A stretch of DNA of 6,536 nt from Acidimicrobiia bacterium (GTDB taxonomy: Bacteria; Actinomycetota; Acidimicrobiia; Acidimicrobiales; JACDCH01): NCBI GenBank assembly GCA_013694495.1, contig JACDCH010000454.1, positions 1 to 6,536 of the forward strand, given 5' to 3'. The translations under genes were made by a program, and so were the position numbers. Below are positions 1 through 5,463 of the stretch, one piece after another. Under the pieces are notes generated by a model, which ran no database searches, was not told where the DNA came from, and was given only the letters and a program-made list of their open reading frames with translations. How positions within the stretch are numbered: position 1 is the stretch's first letter; each line of letters opens with the position of its first letter.

Positions 1-2
1 GG

Positions 3-743
3 CCCGCTCCGACTCCCGCCCCGCAGGTCCCGCCGCAGCAGTGGGCTCCGCCCCAGCCCGCGGCCTACGCCCCGCCCCCCCACGATGCGGCGCCGCCGGC
101 GGCGCAGTACGCAGCGCCGGCGTCGCAGTACGCCCCCCAGTACGCGCCGTCGTCGGCACCGGTCGGGTGGGCGCCGGGCATGGTGCAGGTGTCGTACAAC
201 GCCCCCACCGAGCAGGTCCCGAAGTTCAAGTGGTTCTACGCCGTGTTCACGTGCCTCGGGCTCGTGATCAGCGTGATCATCGCCCAGATCATCGCCACCT
301 TTTCGATGTACGCGGCCTTCTTCGGCGTGCTCACCAAGCAGCGGGTCCACCCGGCGTCGCACGACAAGATCGTCCGCTCGTACCGCTCGCAGTGGCGGCT
401 GGCGACGTACCTGATGCAGTGGCGCAACGACGTCCCGGCCATGCCCACCACTGGGGCCATCGACGACGGCGCCGACCGGGCGTCGATGTCGATCGCCTAC
501 GGCGGCGAGGGGCTGGCCCGCTTCGGCCCCTTCATCAAATTCTTCAAGTCGATCCCCGACATCATCGGCGTCTTCGTGGCGATGATCCTCGCCTACATCG
601 CCATGATCATCGGGATCATCGGCATCGTCACGAAGGGCCGCTTCCCCGAGGCGCAGCAGACCAAGATCGTCGACTTCTACGGCAAGCAGACCCGGGTCGC
701 CGCCTACCTGCTGCTCACCGACGTCAAGCCGCAGCCGGCCTGA
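3..743 (+). CDS. DUF4389-like two-module membrane protein, 5'-truncated
   Basis: The reading frame is open from the window edge, so the true start lies upstream; an ATG at 180 is internal and would drop the tail. Visible are 246 residues. Residues 1-59 form a low-complexity Pro/Ala/Gln/Tyr segment with QYAP-type repeats (AAQYAAPASQYAPQYAP), probably a disordered cytoplasmic tail. Residues about 61-145 and 162-243 look like two copies of one module. Each has a Tyr-containing strand, a hydrophobic helix (about 78-110 and 187-209), then a TK-x-R turn and a KIV-x2-Y-x2-Q-x-R-x-A-x-YL amphipathic stretch. Aligned without gaps at offset 99, residues 101-138 share 15 of 38 identities. The end of the second module (R-F-P ... 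RVAAYLLLTD) resembles DUF4389 as I remember it. Function is unknown. It appears to be a separate unit from rpmF, 317 nt away. Confidence 0.8.
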   Translation, partial: PAPTPAPQVPPQQWAPPQPAAYAPPPHDAAPPAAQYAAPASQYAPQYAPSSAPVGWAPGMVQVSYNAPTEQVPKFKWFYAVFTCLGLVISVIIAQIIATFSMYAAFFGVLTKQRVHPASHDKIVRSYRSQWRLATYLMQWRNDVPAMPTTGAIDDGADRASMSIAYGGEGLARFGPFIKFFKSIPDIIGVFVAMILAYIAMIIGIIGIVTKGRFPEAQQTKIVDFYGKQTRVAAYLLLTDVKPQPA

Positions 744-754
744 GTCTTCGCCGT

Positions 755-782
755 CACTCGCTTCGCTCCGTTCCGGCGAGTG
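755..782. repeat. Inverted repeat, 7-bp arms
   Basis: CACTCGC at 755-761 is the exact reverse complement of GCGAGTG at 776-782, with a 14-nt loop. It starts 12 nt after the stop codon of the membrane-protein gene. It may be part of a dispersed intergenic element or a transcript-end stem; there is no U-tract. Confidence 0.45.
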
Positions 783-847
783 TCGTGGCCCTCGCTCCGC
801 TCGGTCGTTGCGGTCCTCGGCCGACTTCGTCGCCCTGCGGCCGATGT

Positions 848-866
848 CTGGGGGCTCCGCCCCCAG
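848..866 (+). terminator. Candidate GC-rich terminator hairpin without U-tract
   Basis: CTGGGGGC (848-855), loop TCC (856-858) and GCCCCCAG (859-866) form a perfect 8-bp stem, about 105 nt after the upstream stop codon. A run of T does not follow, so this is not a classical intrinsic terminator. High-GC actinobacteria often use such stems, and the same sequence type also occurs as a dispersed repeat, so the role is inferred. Confidence 0.45.
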
Positions 867-911
867 GCCCCCAGCCTCCGGCGGTCGACCGGCGTGTCGC
901 GACGCGGTTGC

Positions 912-961
912 GACGCGGTCGTCGGCCGCAATCTGCGGTGACGCGGCCGTCGGCCGTAATC
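912..961. repeat. Direct repeat, two 22-bp copies at 28-bp period
   Basis: Copies at 912-933 and 940-961 both begin GACGCGG and end AATC; they differ at only two positions (T/C at the 8th base, C/T at the 18th). A further GACGCGG at 901-907 may be the remnant of another copy. The first copy also contributes to a small hairpin, CCGCA-ATC-TGCGG, at 926-938. The repeat ends about 36 nt before the rpmF -35 box, so it could be a regulatory array or decayed coding/repeat DNA. Confidence 0.6.
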
Positions 962-996
962 CGCCCGCACGGCCTGAGGTCGGGACCACGCCGCAA

Positions 997-1026
997 TTGA
1001 GCGCTCGGGGACCGGTCCACTACCGT
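997..1026 (+). promoter_or_regulatory. Probable promoter of rpmF (and plsX)
   Basis: TTGAGC at 997-1002 and TACCGT at 1021-1026 are separated by 18 nt. The first matches the TTGACA -35 box at 5 of 6 positions when only the A in position 5 and final base are relaxed (TTGA conserved); the second fits the actinobacterial TANNNT -10 form and is identical to the hexamer in front of smc. Transcription would begin near 1033, giving a leader of roughly 28 nt with a Shine-Dalgarno site. Two perfect palindromes, GAGCGCTC (999-1006) and GGACCGGTCC (1009-1018), overlap the -35 box and fill the spacer. Confidence 0.5.
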
Positions 1027-1046
1027 CCCCCGGCTCCCCAGGCGAC

Positions 1047-1052
1047 GAGGAA
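1047..1052 (+). promoter_or_regulatory. Ribosome binding site of rpmF
   Basis: GAGGAA lies 8 nt before the ATG at 1061. It supports that start, and contrasts with acpP, the serine hydrolase and smc, whose starts have no clear Shine-Dalgarno site. Confidence 0.65.
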
Positions 1053-1060
1053 CGCGAGCC

Positions 1061-1240
1061 ATGGCCGTACCCAAGAAGAAGACGTCGAAGATGAAGACCC
1101 GCAGCCGGCGGGCGTCGAACTGGATCGTTCGCAGCCCCGGGCGCTCGGTGTGCCCTCGCTGCAACGCGGTCAAGGTGCCCCACGTGGTCTGCGGCGCCTG
1201 CGGCTGGTACCACGGCCGCCAGGCCGTCGAAGTCGACTGA
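1061..1240 (+). CDS. rpmF: 50S ribosomal protein L32, zinc-binding form
   Basis: This encodes a 59-residue protein of the large ribosomal subunit, the normal size for bL32. The N-terminus MAVPKKKTSKMKTRSRRA is the family's basic rRNA-binding tail, and it is followed by N-W. Four cysteines, C31-P-R-C34 and C44-G-A-C47, form the zinc ribbon of the cysteine-containing (C+) form. The ATG is set by the family N-terminus and by GAGGAA 8 nt upstream. The gene precedes plsX by 33 nt, the widespread rpmF-plsX pairing that couples ribosome and membrane-lipid synthesis, so the two are probably co-transcribed. A yceD gene, often placed before rpmF, is absent here. The identification rests on length, tail and cysteine spacing together. 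Confidence 0.96.
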   Translation: MAVPKKKTSKMKTRSRRASNWIVRSPGRSVCPRCNAVKVPHVVCGACGWYHGRQAVEVD

Positions 1241-1273
1241 CGGCGTCGGCGCTGAACGGCCGCTGACCTGACC

Positions 1274-2275
1274 GTGCTCCCCGTCGCGCTGGACGCCATG
1301 GGTGGCGACGCCGCCCCCGAGGCCAACATCGAGGGCGCGCACCGCGCCGTGCGCGACAACGGCGTGCCGGTGCTGCTGGTCGGCGACCCCGACGTCATCG
1401 CCGCCGCCGGCGGTGACGATCTGCCGGTCCTGCCGGCGTCCGAGGTCATCACGATGGACGACGACCCCGCCTCCGCGGTGCGCCTCAAGCGCGACTCGTC
1501 GTTGAACGTCGCCGCCCGGGCCGTGCGCGACGGCGTGGCCTCGGCCATGGTGTCGGCCGGCAACACGGGGGCCACGATGGGCGCCGCCCTGCTGCGGATG
1601 GGCCGGATCAAGGGCGTCAGCCGCCCGGCCATCGCCACCCCGCTGCCTCGCCCGCTGGGCGGGCACCCGACGCTCCTGCTCGACGCCGGGGCCAACGCCG
1701 AGTGCCAGCCGTCCTGGCTCGTGCAGTTCGCCCAGATGGGGGCGGTCCTGGCCCGACATCGCTTCGGCGTGGCTGCACCCACCGTGGCGATGCTGTCGAT
1801 CGGCGAGGAGAAGTCGAAGGGCAACGACCTCGTCAAGGAGGCCCACGCCCTGCTGGCCGCCGACGGCGGAGCCGCCCTGCTCGCCGCCGGAGCGACGTTC
1901 GTGGGCAACGTCGAGGGCCGCGACCTCCTCGTCGACGCCGCCGACGTCGTCGTCTGCGACGGGTTCACCGGCAACGTGGCCCTCAAGACGCTCGAGGGTG
2001 GGATGAAGACGCTGGTCACGGCCCTGTTCGGGGTGTTCGAGACCGACGAGGCCACGAAGGCGGCCGCCGACGTCCTCCTGCCCCACCTGCTGCCGCTCTA
2101 CGGCGCCCTCGACCCCAACAACACCGGCGGCGCCCTGCTCCTGGGCGTCGACGGGGTGTGCATCATCAGCCACGGGTCGTCGAACGCCACGGCGGTGGCG
2201 AACGCCATCGGGGTGGCCGCCGACGCGGTCCAGCGCGACCTGGTCGGTGCGTTGCGCACCGCCACCGTCGCCTGA
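1274..2275 (+). CDS. plsX: Phosphate acyltransferase PlsX
   Basis: PlsX transfers the acyl group of acyl-ACP to inorganic phosphate, making acyl-phosphate for PlsY, the first step of phosphatidic acid synthesis; it is a peripheral membrane enzyme. The 333-residue length is typical. Family motifs appear in order: VALDAMGGDAAPE at residues 4-16, SAGNTGA in the first third, LLLDAGANAEC, FVGNVEGRD, CDGFTGNVALKTLEGG, and near the C-terminus YGALDPNNTGGALLLGVDG followed by HGSS. The start is GTG at 1274, because the next ATG (1299) lies inside the conserved DAMGGD motif; no strong Shine-Dalgarno site precedes it, which suggests translation from the rpmF transcript. The next gene encodes its acyl-carrier partner. 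The usual fabH/fabD/fabG genes between plsX and acpP are missing. Confidence 0.97.
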   Translation: MLPVALDAMGGDAAPEANIEGAHRAVRDNGVPVLLVGDPDVIAAAGGDDLPVLPASEVITMDDDPASAVRLKRDSSLNVAARAVRDGVASAMVSAGNTGATMGAALLRMGRIKGVSRPAIATPLPRPLGGHPTLLLDAGANAECQPSWLVQFAQMGAVLARHRFGVAAPTVAMLSIGEEKSKGNDLVKEAHALLAADGGAALLAAGATFVGNVEGRDLLVDAADVVVCDGFTGNVALKTLEGGMKTLVTALFGVFETDEATKAAADVLLPHLLPLYGALDPNNTGGALLLGVDGVCIISHGSSNATAVANAIGVAADAVQRDLVGALRTATVA

Positions 2276-2289
2276 CCGCTTCCCGCATT

Positions 2290-2305
2290 CACAAGCGCAC
2301 AAGCG
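2290..2305 (+). repeat. Perfect tandem 8-mer upstream of acpP
   Basis: CACAAGCG occurs twice head-to-tail (2290-2297 and 2298-2305). It lies 10 nt before the TATGAT box, covering the position where a -35 element would be expected. CCGCTT at 2276-2281 can also pair with AAGCGG at 2301-2306. The repeat is a candidate regulator-binding site; its role is inferred from position only. Confidence 0.55.
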
Positions 2306-2315
2306 GGCCGCGGCG

Positions 2316-2321
2316 TATGAT
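2316..2321 (+). promoter_or_regulatory. -10 box of a probable acpP promoter
   Basis: TATGAT matches the TATAAT consensus at five of six positions in a very GC-rich setting. Its end is 9 nt from the ATG at 2331, so transcription would begin at or within a few bases of that codon. No good -35 hexamer is found at 16-19 nt; the tandem 8-mer occupies that place. The box would give acpP, rnc and mutM their own transcript in addition to read-through from plsX. Confidence 0.55.
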
Positions 2322-2330
2322 GGCCCGCCG

Positions 2331-2621
2331 ATGCCTGCCGAGACCCATGTGGAACAGAGCCCGATGGACCGGAACGCGGTGTTCGAGCTCATCCGTGACC
2401 GCCTCGCCGACATCCTCGAGATCGAGGCCGACGGCATCGCCGAGGGCGACTCGTTCAAGGACGACCTCGGCGCCGACTCGCTCGCGCTGATCGAGCTGGT
2501 CGACGGGCTCGAAGAGGAGTTCGGGGAGCGTTCGGTGGGGTTCCACATCGACGACGAGGATCTCGAGGACCTGAAGACGGTCCGCGATGCGGTCGACTAC
2601 GTCCTCGCCAAGCTTGGCTAG
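2331..2621 (+). CDS. acpP: Acyl carrier protein
   Basis: ACP carries growing acyl chains on a phosphopantetheine arm during fatty acid synthesis. The attachment motif is D49-S50-L51 within DDLGADSLALIEL, with Ser50 as the attachment residue. Helices before and after fit the four-helix ACP fold, and the acidic helix II reads ELVDGLEEEFGE. From ATG 2331 the protein has 96 residues; from ATG 2364 (MDRNAVFEL) it has 85, closer to the usual 78-85. I prefer 2331 because TATGAT sits 9 nt ahead, as for a leaderless message, but 2364 has a weak GGA upstream and remains possible. Starts further upstream would overlap plsX. Between helices II and III, residues GERSVGFH replace the usual three or so, an insertion of about five. 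The gene lies 55 nt after plsX and overlaps rnc. Confidence 0.93.
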   Translation: MPAETHVEQSPMDRNAVFELIRDRLADILEIEADGIAEGDSFKDDLGADSLALIELVDGLEEEFGERSVGFHIDDEDLEDLKTVRDAVDYVLAKLG

Positions 2622-3339
2622 GGCGCCCGAACTGCTCCCCGCGCACAAGCTGGCCGAGCTCAACGAACGCCTCGGCCGCCCGGTGATCGACCCGCAGGAC
2701 CTCGCGCCCGCGCTCGTGCACCGCTCGTGGTGCGCCGAGCACGCGGGCTCGCTGTCGAACGAGCGGCTCGAGTTCCTCGGCGACGCCGTGCTCGGCATCG
2801 TCGTCACCGACCACCTGTTCCGCACCTACCCCGACCTGCCCGAGGGCGAGCTGGCCAAGGTGCGGGCGTCGGTCGTGTCCGCCGCAGCGCTGTCGGAGGT
2901 CGCCATGGAGCTCCGGCTCGGCGAGGCACTGCTGCTCGGCAAGGGCGAGGACGGCTCGGGCGGGCGGGAGAAGCCCTCGATTCTGGCCGATGCGCTGGAG
3001 GCGATCCTCGGGATCGTCTACATCGCCGCCGGTCCCCGCGCCGCCAGCGCCCTCGTGATGCGCCTGGTCGAGGCCCGGGTTACCGAGGCCGCCACCGGAC
3101 CGGGCGGCCAGGACTACAAGACCCGGCTCCAGGAGCTGGCGGCGAGGGTGTTCGAGGAGCAGCCGCGGTACGAGGTCGACGAGGACGGTCCCGACCACGC
3201 CAAGCGGTTCTTCGCCCGCGTCCGCCTCAGCGGCGCCGTGAAGGGAGAGGGCCAAGGTCGGAGCAAGAAGCAGGCGGAGCAGAGCGCAGCTCGCGACGCC
3301 TGGGAGCAGCTCCGCGACAAGGAGGTCGCGAGTGCCTGA
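2587..3339 (+). CDS. rnc: Ribonuclease III
   Basis: This cytoplasmic endonuclease cuts double-stranded RNA in rRNA precursors and structured messages. From ATG 2587 it has 250 residues. The catalytic domain spans about 20-160: the signature ERLEFLGDAVL is at 59-69 with E59, E62 and D66, and the second acidic pair D135/E138 is in ILADALEAILG; these match E. coli E38, E41, D45, D114 and E117. The dsRNA-binding domain covers about 176-244, starting DYKTRLQEL and ending with the basic GRSKKQAEQSAA helix. ATG 2587 overlaps acpP by 35 nt; an in-frame TTG at 2614 (8-nt overlap, 241 residues, MARAPELLPAHKLAEL) fits the family N-terminus equally well. Neither has a strong Shine-Dalgarno site, so the start is uncertain. 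It overlaps mutM by 8 nt, implying coupled translation. Confidence 0.95.
   Translation: MRSTTSSPSLARAPELLPAHKLAELNERLGRPVIDPQDLAPALVHRSWCAEHAGSLSNERLEFLGDAVLGIVVTDHLFRTYPDLPEGELAKVRASVVSAAALSEVAMELRLGEALLLGKGEDGSGGREKPSILADALEAILGIVYIAAGPRAASALVMRLVEARVTEAATGPGGQDYKTRLQELAARVFEEQPRYEVDEDGPDHAKRFFARVRLSGAVKGEGQGRSKKQAEQSAARDAWEQLRDKEVASA
3321..3325 (+). promoter_or_regulatory. Ribosome binding site of mutM inside rnc
   Basis: A perfect GGAGG lies 6 nt before the GTG at 3332, within the last codons of rnc. It decides the GTG start and supports coupled translation of rnc and mutM. Confidence 0.75.
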
Positions 3340-4171
3340 GCTCCCCGAGGTCGAGACGGTGCGGCGAGGGCTCGAGCGCGAGCTCGTCGGCAAGCGCATC
3401 AAGTCCGTCGAGGTCACCGGCATGCGGTCGATCCGCCGCCACAAGAACAAGAACGAGTTCGCCGGGCGCCTCGAGGGCGTGAAGGTGAAGTCGGTCAAGC
3501 GGCGGGGCAAGTACCTCGTCATCCACCTCGACTCGAGCGAGCTGCTCGTCGTCCACATGCGGATGAGCGGCCAGCTCCGCCGGGCCCAGCCCAAGGACCC
3601 GCTCGACAAGCACACGCACGTGGTCATCACGTTCACCCAGGGCGGCCAGCTCCGCTTCGTCGACCCCCGCACGTTCGGCGAGATGTTCCTGACCGCCCCG
3701 GACGTGCTGTCGAGCCAGATCCCCGAGCTCGCCGACCTCGGCTTCGACCCCGTCGACGAGCCGCTGGCGGTCACGGAGTTCGCCCGGCGGCTGCTCGGCC
3801 GGCCCGGCGTCAAGCTCAAGACCCTGCTGATGGACCAGTCGTTCATGGCTGGCGTGGGCAACATCTACAGCGACGAGATCCTGTGGGAGTCGGGCCTGCG
3901 TTTCGACCGCACGCCGAGCCAGCTCTCGAACATGGAGATCCGCCGGCTCTTCCGGGCCATCGTGGAGATCCTCCACGAGGGCATCAAGCACCGCGGCTCG
4001 ACCCTGGCCGACCAGCAGTACGTCGACGTCGCCGGCAAGCCCGGCGACTACCAGCAGTTCCATGCCGTGTACGACCGCACCGGCCTGGCCTGCCGCCGCT
4101 GCCGCGGCATCATCGCCCGCGAGAAGTTCGCCGGCCGCTCCACCTTCTTCTGCCCCGACTGCCAGGTGTAG
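3332..4171 (+). CDS. mutM: Formamidopyrimidine-DNA glycosylase (8-oxoguanine repair)
   Basis: MutM/Fpg removes oxidised purines such as 8-oxoguanine from DNA and nicks the abasic site. The 279-residue product has the family's length and landmarks. The N-terminus is M-P2-E3-L-P-E-V-E-T-V, with catalytic Pro2 and Glu3 exposed after Met removal. K60 is in the RRGKYLVIHL hairpin, H-M-R-M-S-G is at 76-81, and GVGNIYSDEILW marks the helix-two-turn-helix. The C-terminal zinc finger has C254-x2-C257 and C274-x2-C277, with R269 in AGRSTFFCPDCQ. The start is GTG with GGAGG 6 nt upstream, and it is fixed by the need for Pro at position 2. The gene overlaps rnc by 8 nt and ends 28 nt before the convergent hydrolase gene. 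All catalytic residues appear intact, so it should be active. Confidence 0.97.
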   Translation: MPELPEVETVRRGLERELVGKRIKSVEVTGMRSIRRHKNKNEFAGRLEGVKVKSVKRRGKYLVIHLDSSELLVVHMRMSGQLRRAQPKDPLDKHTHVVITFTQGGQLRFVDPRTFGEMFLTAPDVLSSQIPELADLGFDPVDEPLAVTEFARRLLGRPGVKLKTLLMDQSFMAGVGNIYSDEILWESGLRFDRTPSQLSNMEIRRLFRAIVEILHEGIKHRGSTLADQQYVDVAGKPGDYQQFHAVYDRTGLACRRCRGIIAREKFAGRSTFFCPDCQV

Positions 4172-4190
4172 CGGCGGCGGCGCCCGCCGC
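4171..4190. terminator. Candidate hairpin between convergent genes
   Basis: GCGGCGG (4171-4177) and CCGCCGC (4184-4190) form a 7-bp all-GC stem with a 6-nt loop, starting at the last base of the mutM stop codon and 9 nt short of the stop codon of the opposing gene. Its position suits termination in both directions. No T-run is present on either strand, so this is a weak call. Confidence 0.4.
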
Positions 4191-4199
4191 CCGCGCCCG

Positions 4200-5435
4200 T
4201 CAGTCGACCAGAGCTTGGTTGACGAGGGCCTTGAGCTGCGAGCGGATGGGGTGGGTGCTCGACGGCAGGAGCTGGGTCATGAAGAGGACGGTGAGGTCCT
4301 CCTGCGGGTCGTTCCAGAACGCTGTGCTCGCCGCCCCGCCCCAGGCGTACTCGCCGACCGAGCCCGGGGCCTTGTTCTTCACGGGGTCGTCGACCACCGA
4401 GAACCCCAGACCGAAGCCGATGCCGTCGAAGGTGGTCTCCGAGAAGAGGGGCCGGCCGAACGCCTCGAGGTCGGCGCCCCCGGGCAGGTGGTTGCGGGTC
4501 ATGTAGTCGACCGTGCGGGACCCGAGCAGGCGCACGCCGTCGAGCTCGCCGCGGCGGCGGAGCATCTCGCAGAAGCGGAGGTAGTCGGCCGCGGTGGAAA
4601 CGAGCCCGCCCCCGCCCGAGAGGAACGGCGGTGGGGTGGACTCGACCGCGCCGAGCCCGTCGAAGCGGAGCCTCGTGCCGTCGGCCGGGTTGGCGATGTA
4701 CAGCGCAGCCAACCGGTCGCGCTCCTCGTCGGCGAGGCAGAACCCCGTGTCGACCATCCCCAGCGGCCCGAGGATGCGCTCGGCGAAGAACCGGTCGAGC
4801 GACATGCCCGAGGCGACCTCGACGACCCGGCCCAGCACGTCGGTGGAGACGCCGTAGTTCCACTCCGAGCCAGGTTGGAACAGCAGCGGCATGCCGGCCC
4901 AGGCGTCGCAGCAGCCGGCCGTGTCGAGCCCGGCCGGCGATCCCCACTCGAACCCGGCGCCGCGGTACATGGCGTCGACCGGGTGGCTGTGGTGGAAGCC
5001 GTAGGTCAGGCCGGACGTGTGGGTCAGGAGGTGCCAGATGCGCATCGGCTCCACCACCGGGTCGGTCACCGGACGCAGGGCGGAGCCGCCGGTGTACACC
5101 CGCTGGTCGGCCAGGCTCGGGATGAACCGGCAGACCGGGTCCTTGAGCTCGAAGACGCCCTCCTCGGCCAGCATCATCGCGGCCACCGACGTGATCGGCT
5201 TCGTCATGGAGTAGATGCGGAACACCGTGTCGTGCTCGACCGGCAGCCCGGCTTCGACGTCGCGGTGGCCGTAGGTCGACACGTGGACGACCCGGCCGTG
5301 GCGGGCGACGGCCAGCAGCCACCCGGGCAGGCGGGCGTCGTCGACGTACCGGGCGAAGTGGGCGTCGATGCGGGCCAGGCGGTCGGCGTCGAAGCCCACC
5401 TCGGCTGGGTCGACCTCGATCTTCAGCTCCCCCAT
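4200..5435 (-). CDS. Serine hydrolase, beta-lactamase class C / family VIII esterase fold
   Basis: The 411-residue protein has the penicillin-binding-protein/beta-lactamase fold. The nucleophile motif is S76-M-T-K79 in FRIYSMTKPITSVAAMML; HLLTHTSGLTYG follows at 135-146; the tyrosine motif is Y194 in WNYGVSTDVLGRVVE; and GGGGLVSTAADYLRF lies further on. The third motif, KTG in true beta-lactamases, is W365-G-G, as in EstB-type family VIII carboxylesterases. This favours ester hydrolysis over antibiotic resistance, but the substrate cannot be told. There is no signal peptide or membrane segment, so it is probably cytoplasmic. The start is ATG at 5435; upstream in-frame starts would run into smc. 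No Shine-Dalgarno site is present, but TACTTT lies 7 nt ahead. It is convergent to mutM, divergent from smc and probably a single-gene unit. Confidence 0.9.
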   Translation of the reverse strand: MGELKIEVDPAEVGFDADRLARIDAHFARYVDDARLPGWLLAVARHGRVVHVSTYGHRDVEAGLPVEHDTVFRIYSMTKPITSVAAMMLAEEGVFELKDPVCRFIPSLADQRVYTGGSALRPVTDPVVEPMRIWHLLTHTSGLTYGFHHSHPVDAMYRGAGFEWGSPAGLDTAGCCDAWAGMPLLFQPGSEWNYGVSTDVLGRVVEVASGMSLDRFFAERILGPLGMVDTGFCLADEERDRLAALYIANPADGTRLRFDGLGAVESTPPPFLSGGGGLVSTAADYLRFCEMLRRRGELDGVRLLGSRTVDYMTRNHLPGGADLEAFGRPLFSETTFDGIGFGLGFSVVDDPVKNKAPGSVGEYAWGGAASTAFWNDPQEDLTVLFMTQLLPSSTHPIRSQLKALVNQALVD

Positions 5436-5442
5436 GGAGCGG

Positions 5443-5448
5443 AAAGTA
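5443..5448 (-). promoter_or_regulatory. -10-like box of the serine hydrolase gene
   Basis: On the minus strand TACTTT (TANNNT form) ends 7 nt before the ATG. The 7 nt between hold no purine-rich ribosome binding site, so a leaderless message is likely. No clear -35 hexamer is seen at the expected distance. Confidence 0.4.
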
Positions 5449-5463
5449 GTGCGTCCCGATCGG

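Larger units (their letters stand above)
744..1060. other. Non-coding gap between membrane-protein gene and rpmF
   Basis: No convincing gene is present on either strand; the open frames here lack coding character and ribosome binding sites. The left half (755-866) contains GC-rich inverted repeats and CGCTTCGCTCCG / CGCTCCGCTCGG type motifs, of the kind often scattered between genes in high-GC actinobacteria. The middle (912-961) holds a 28-bp-period direct repeat. The right end holds the rpmF promoter and ribosome binding site. In many bacteria a yceD (DUF177) gene would occupy the place just upstream of rpmF, but none is seen. Confidence 0.7.

Noticed and set aside
901..961. CRISPR-like array
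   Set aside because: Only two full copies with a 6-nt interval and base differences; no spacers of fitting length and no cas genes.
41..1000. Plus-strand frame of 319 codons over the left-edge gene and the non-coding gap
   Set aside because: It is an Arg/Pro/Gly/His-rich product in a different frame from the membrane protein, whose helices and internal repeat show the real frame.
2247..2330. acpP start at ATG 2247
   Set aside because: It would overlap the conserved 3' end of plsX and place the -10 box and the tandem repeat inside the coding region; the extra residues do not resemble ACP.
704..2548. Long minus-strand open frame of about 614 codons opposite rpmF, plsX and acpP
   Set aside because: It lies antisense to three clearly recognised genes, is composed of low-complexity H/R/G/A residues typical of antisense frames in GC-rich DNA, and matches no family.
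2455..3864. Minus-strand open frame opposite rnc and mutM
   Set aside because: It is antisense to two genes with complete catalytic motifs; no family resemblance, low complexity.
4171..4199. Attachment or insertion site behind mutM marking a mobile origin for the hydrolase gene
   Set aside because: No target-site duplication, integrase, transposase or tRNA is present, and base composition does not change across the junction.
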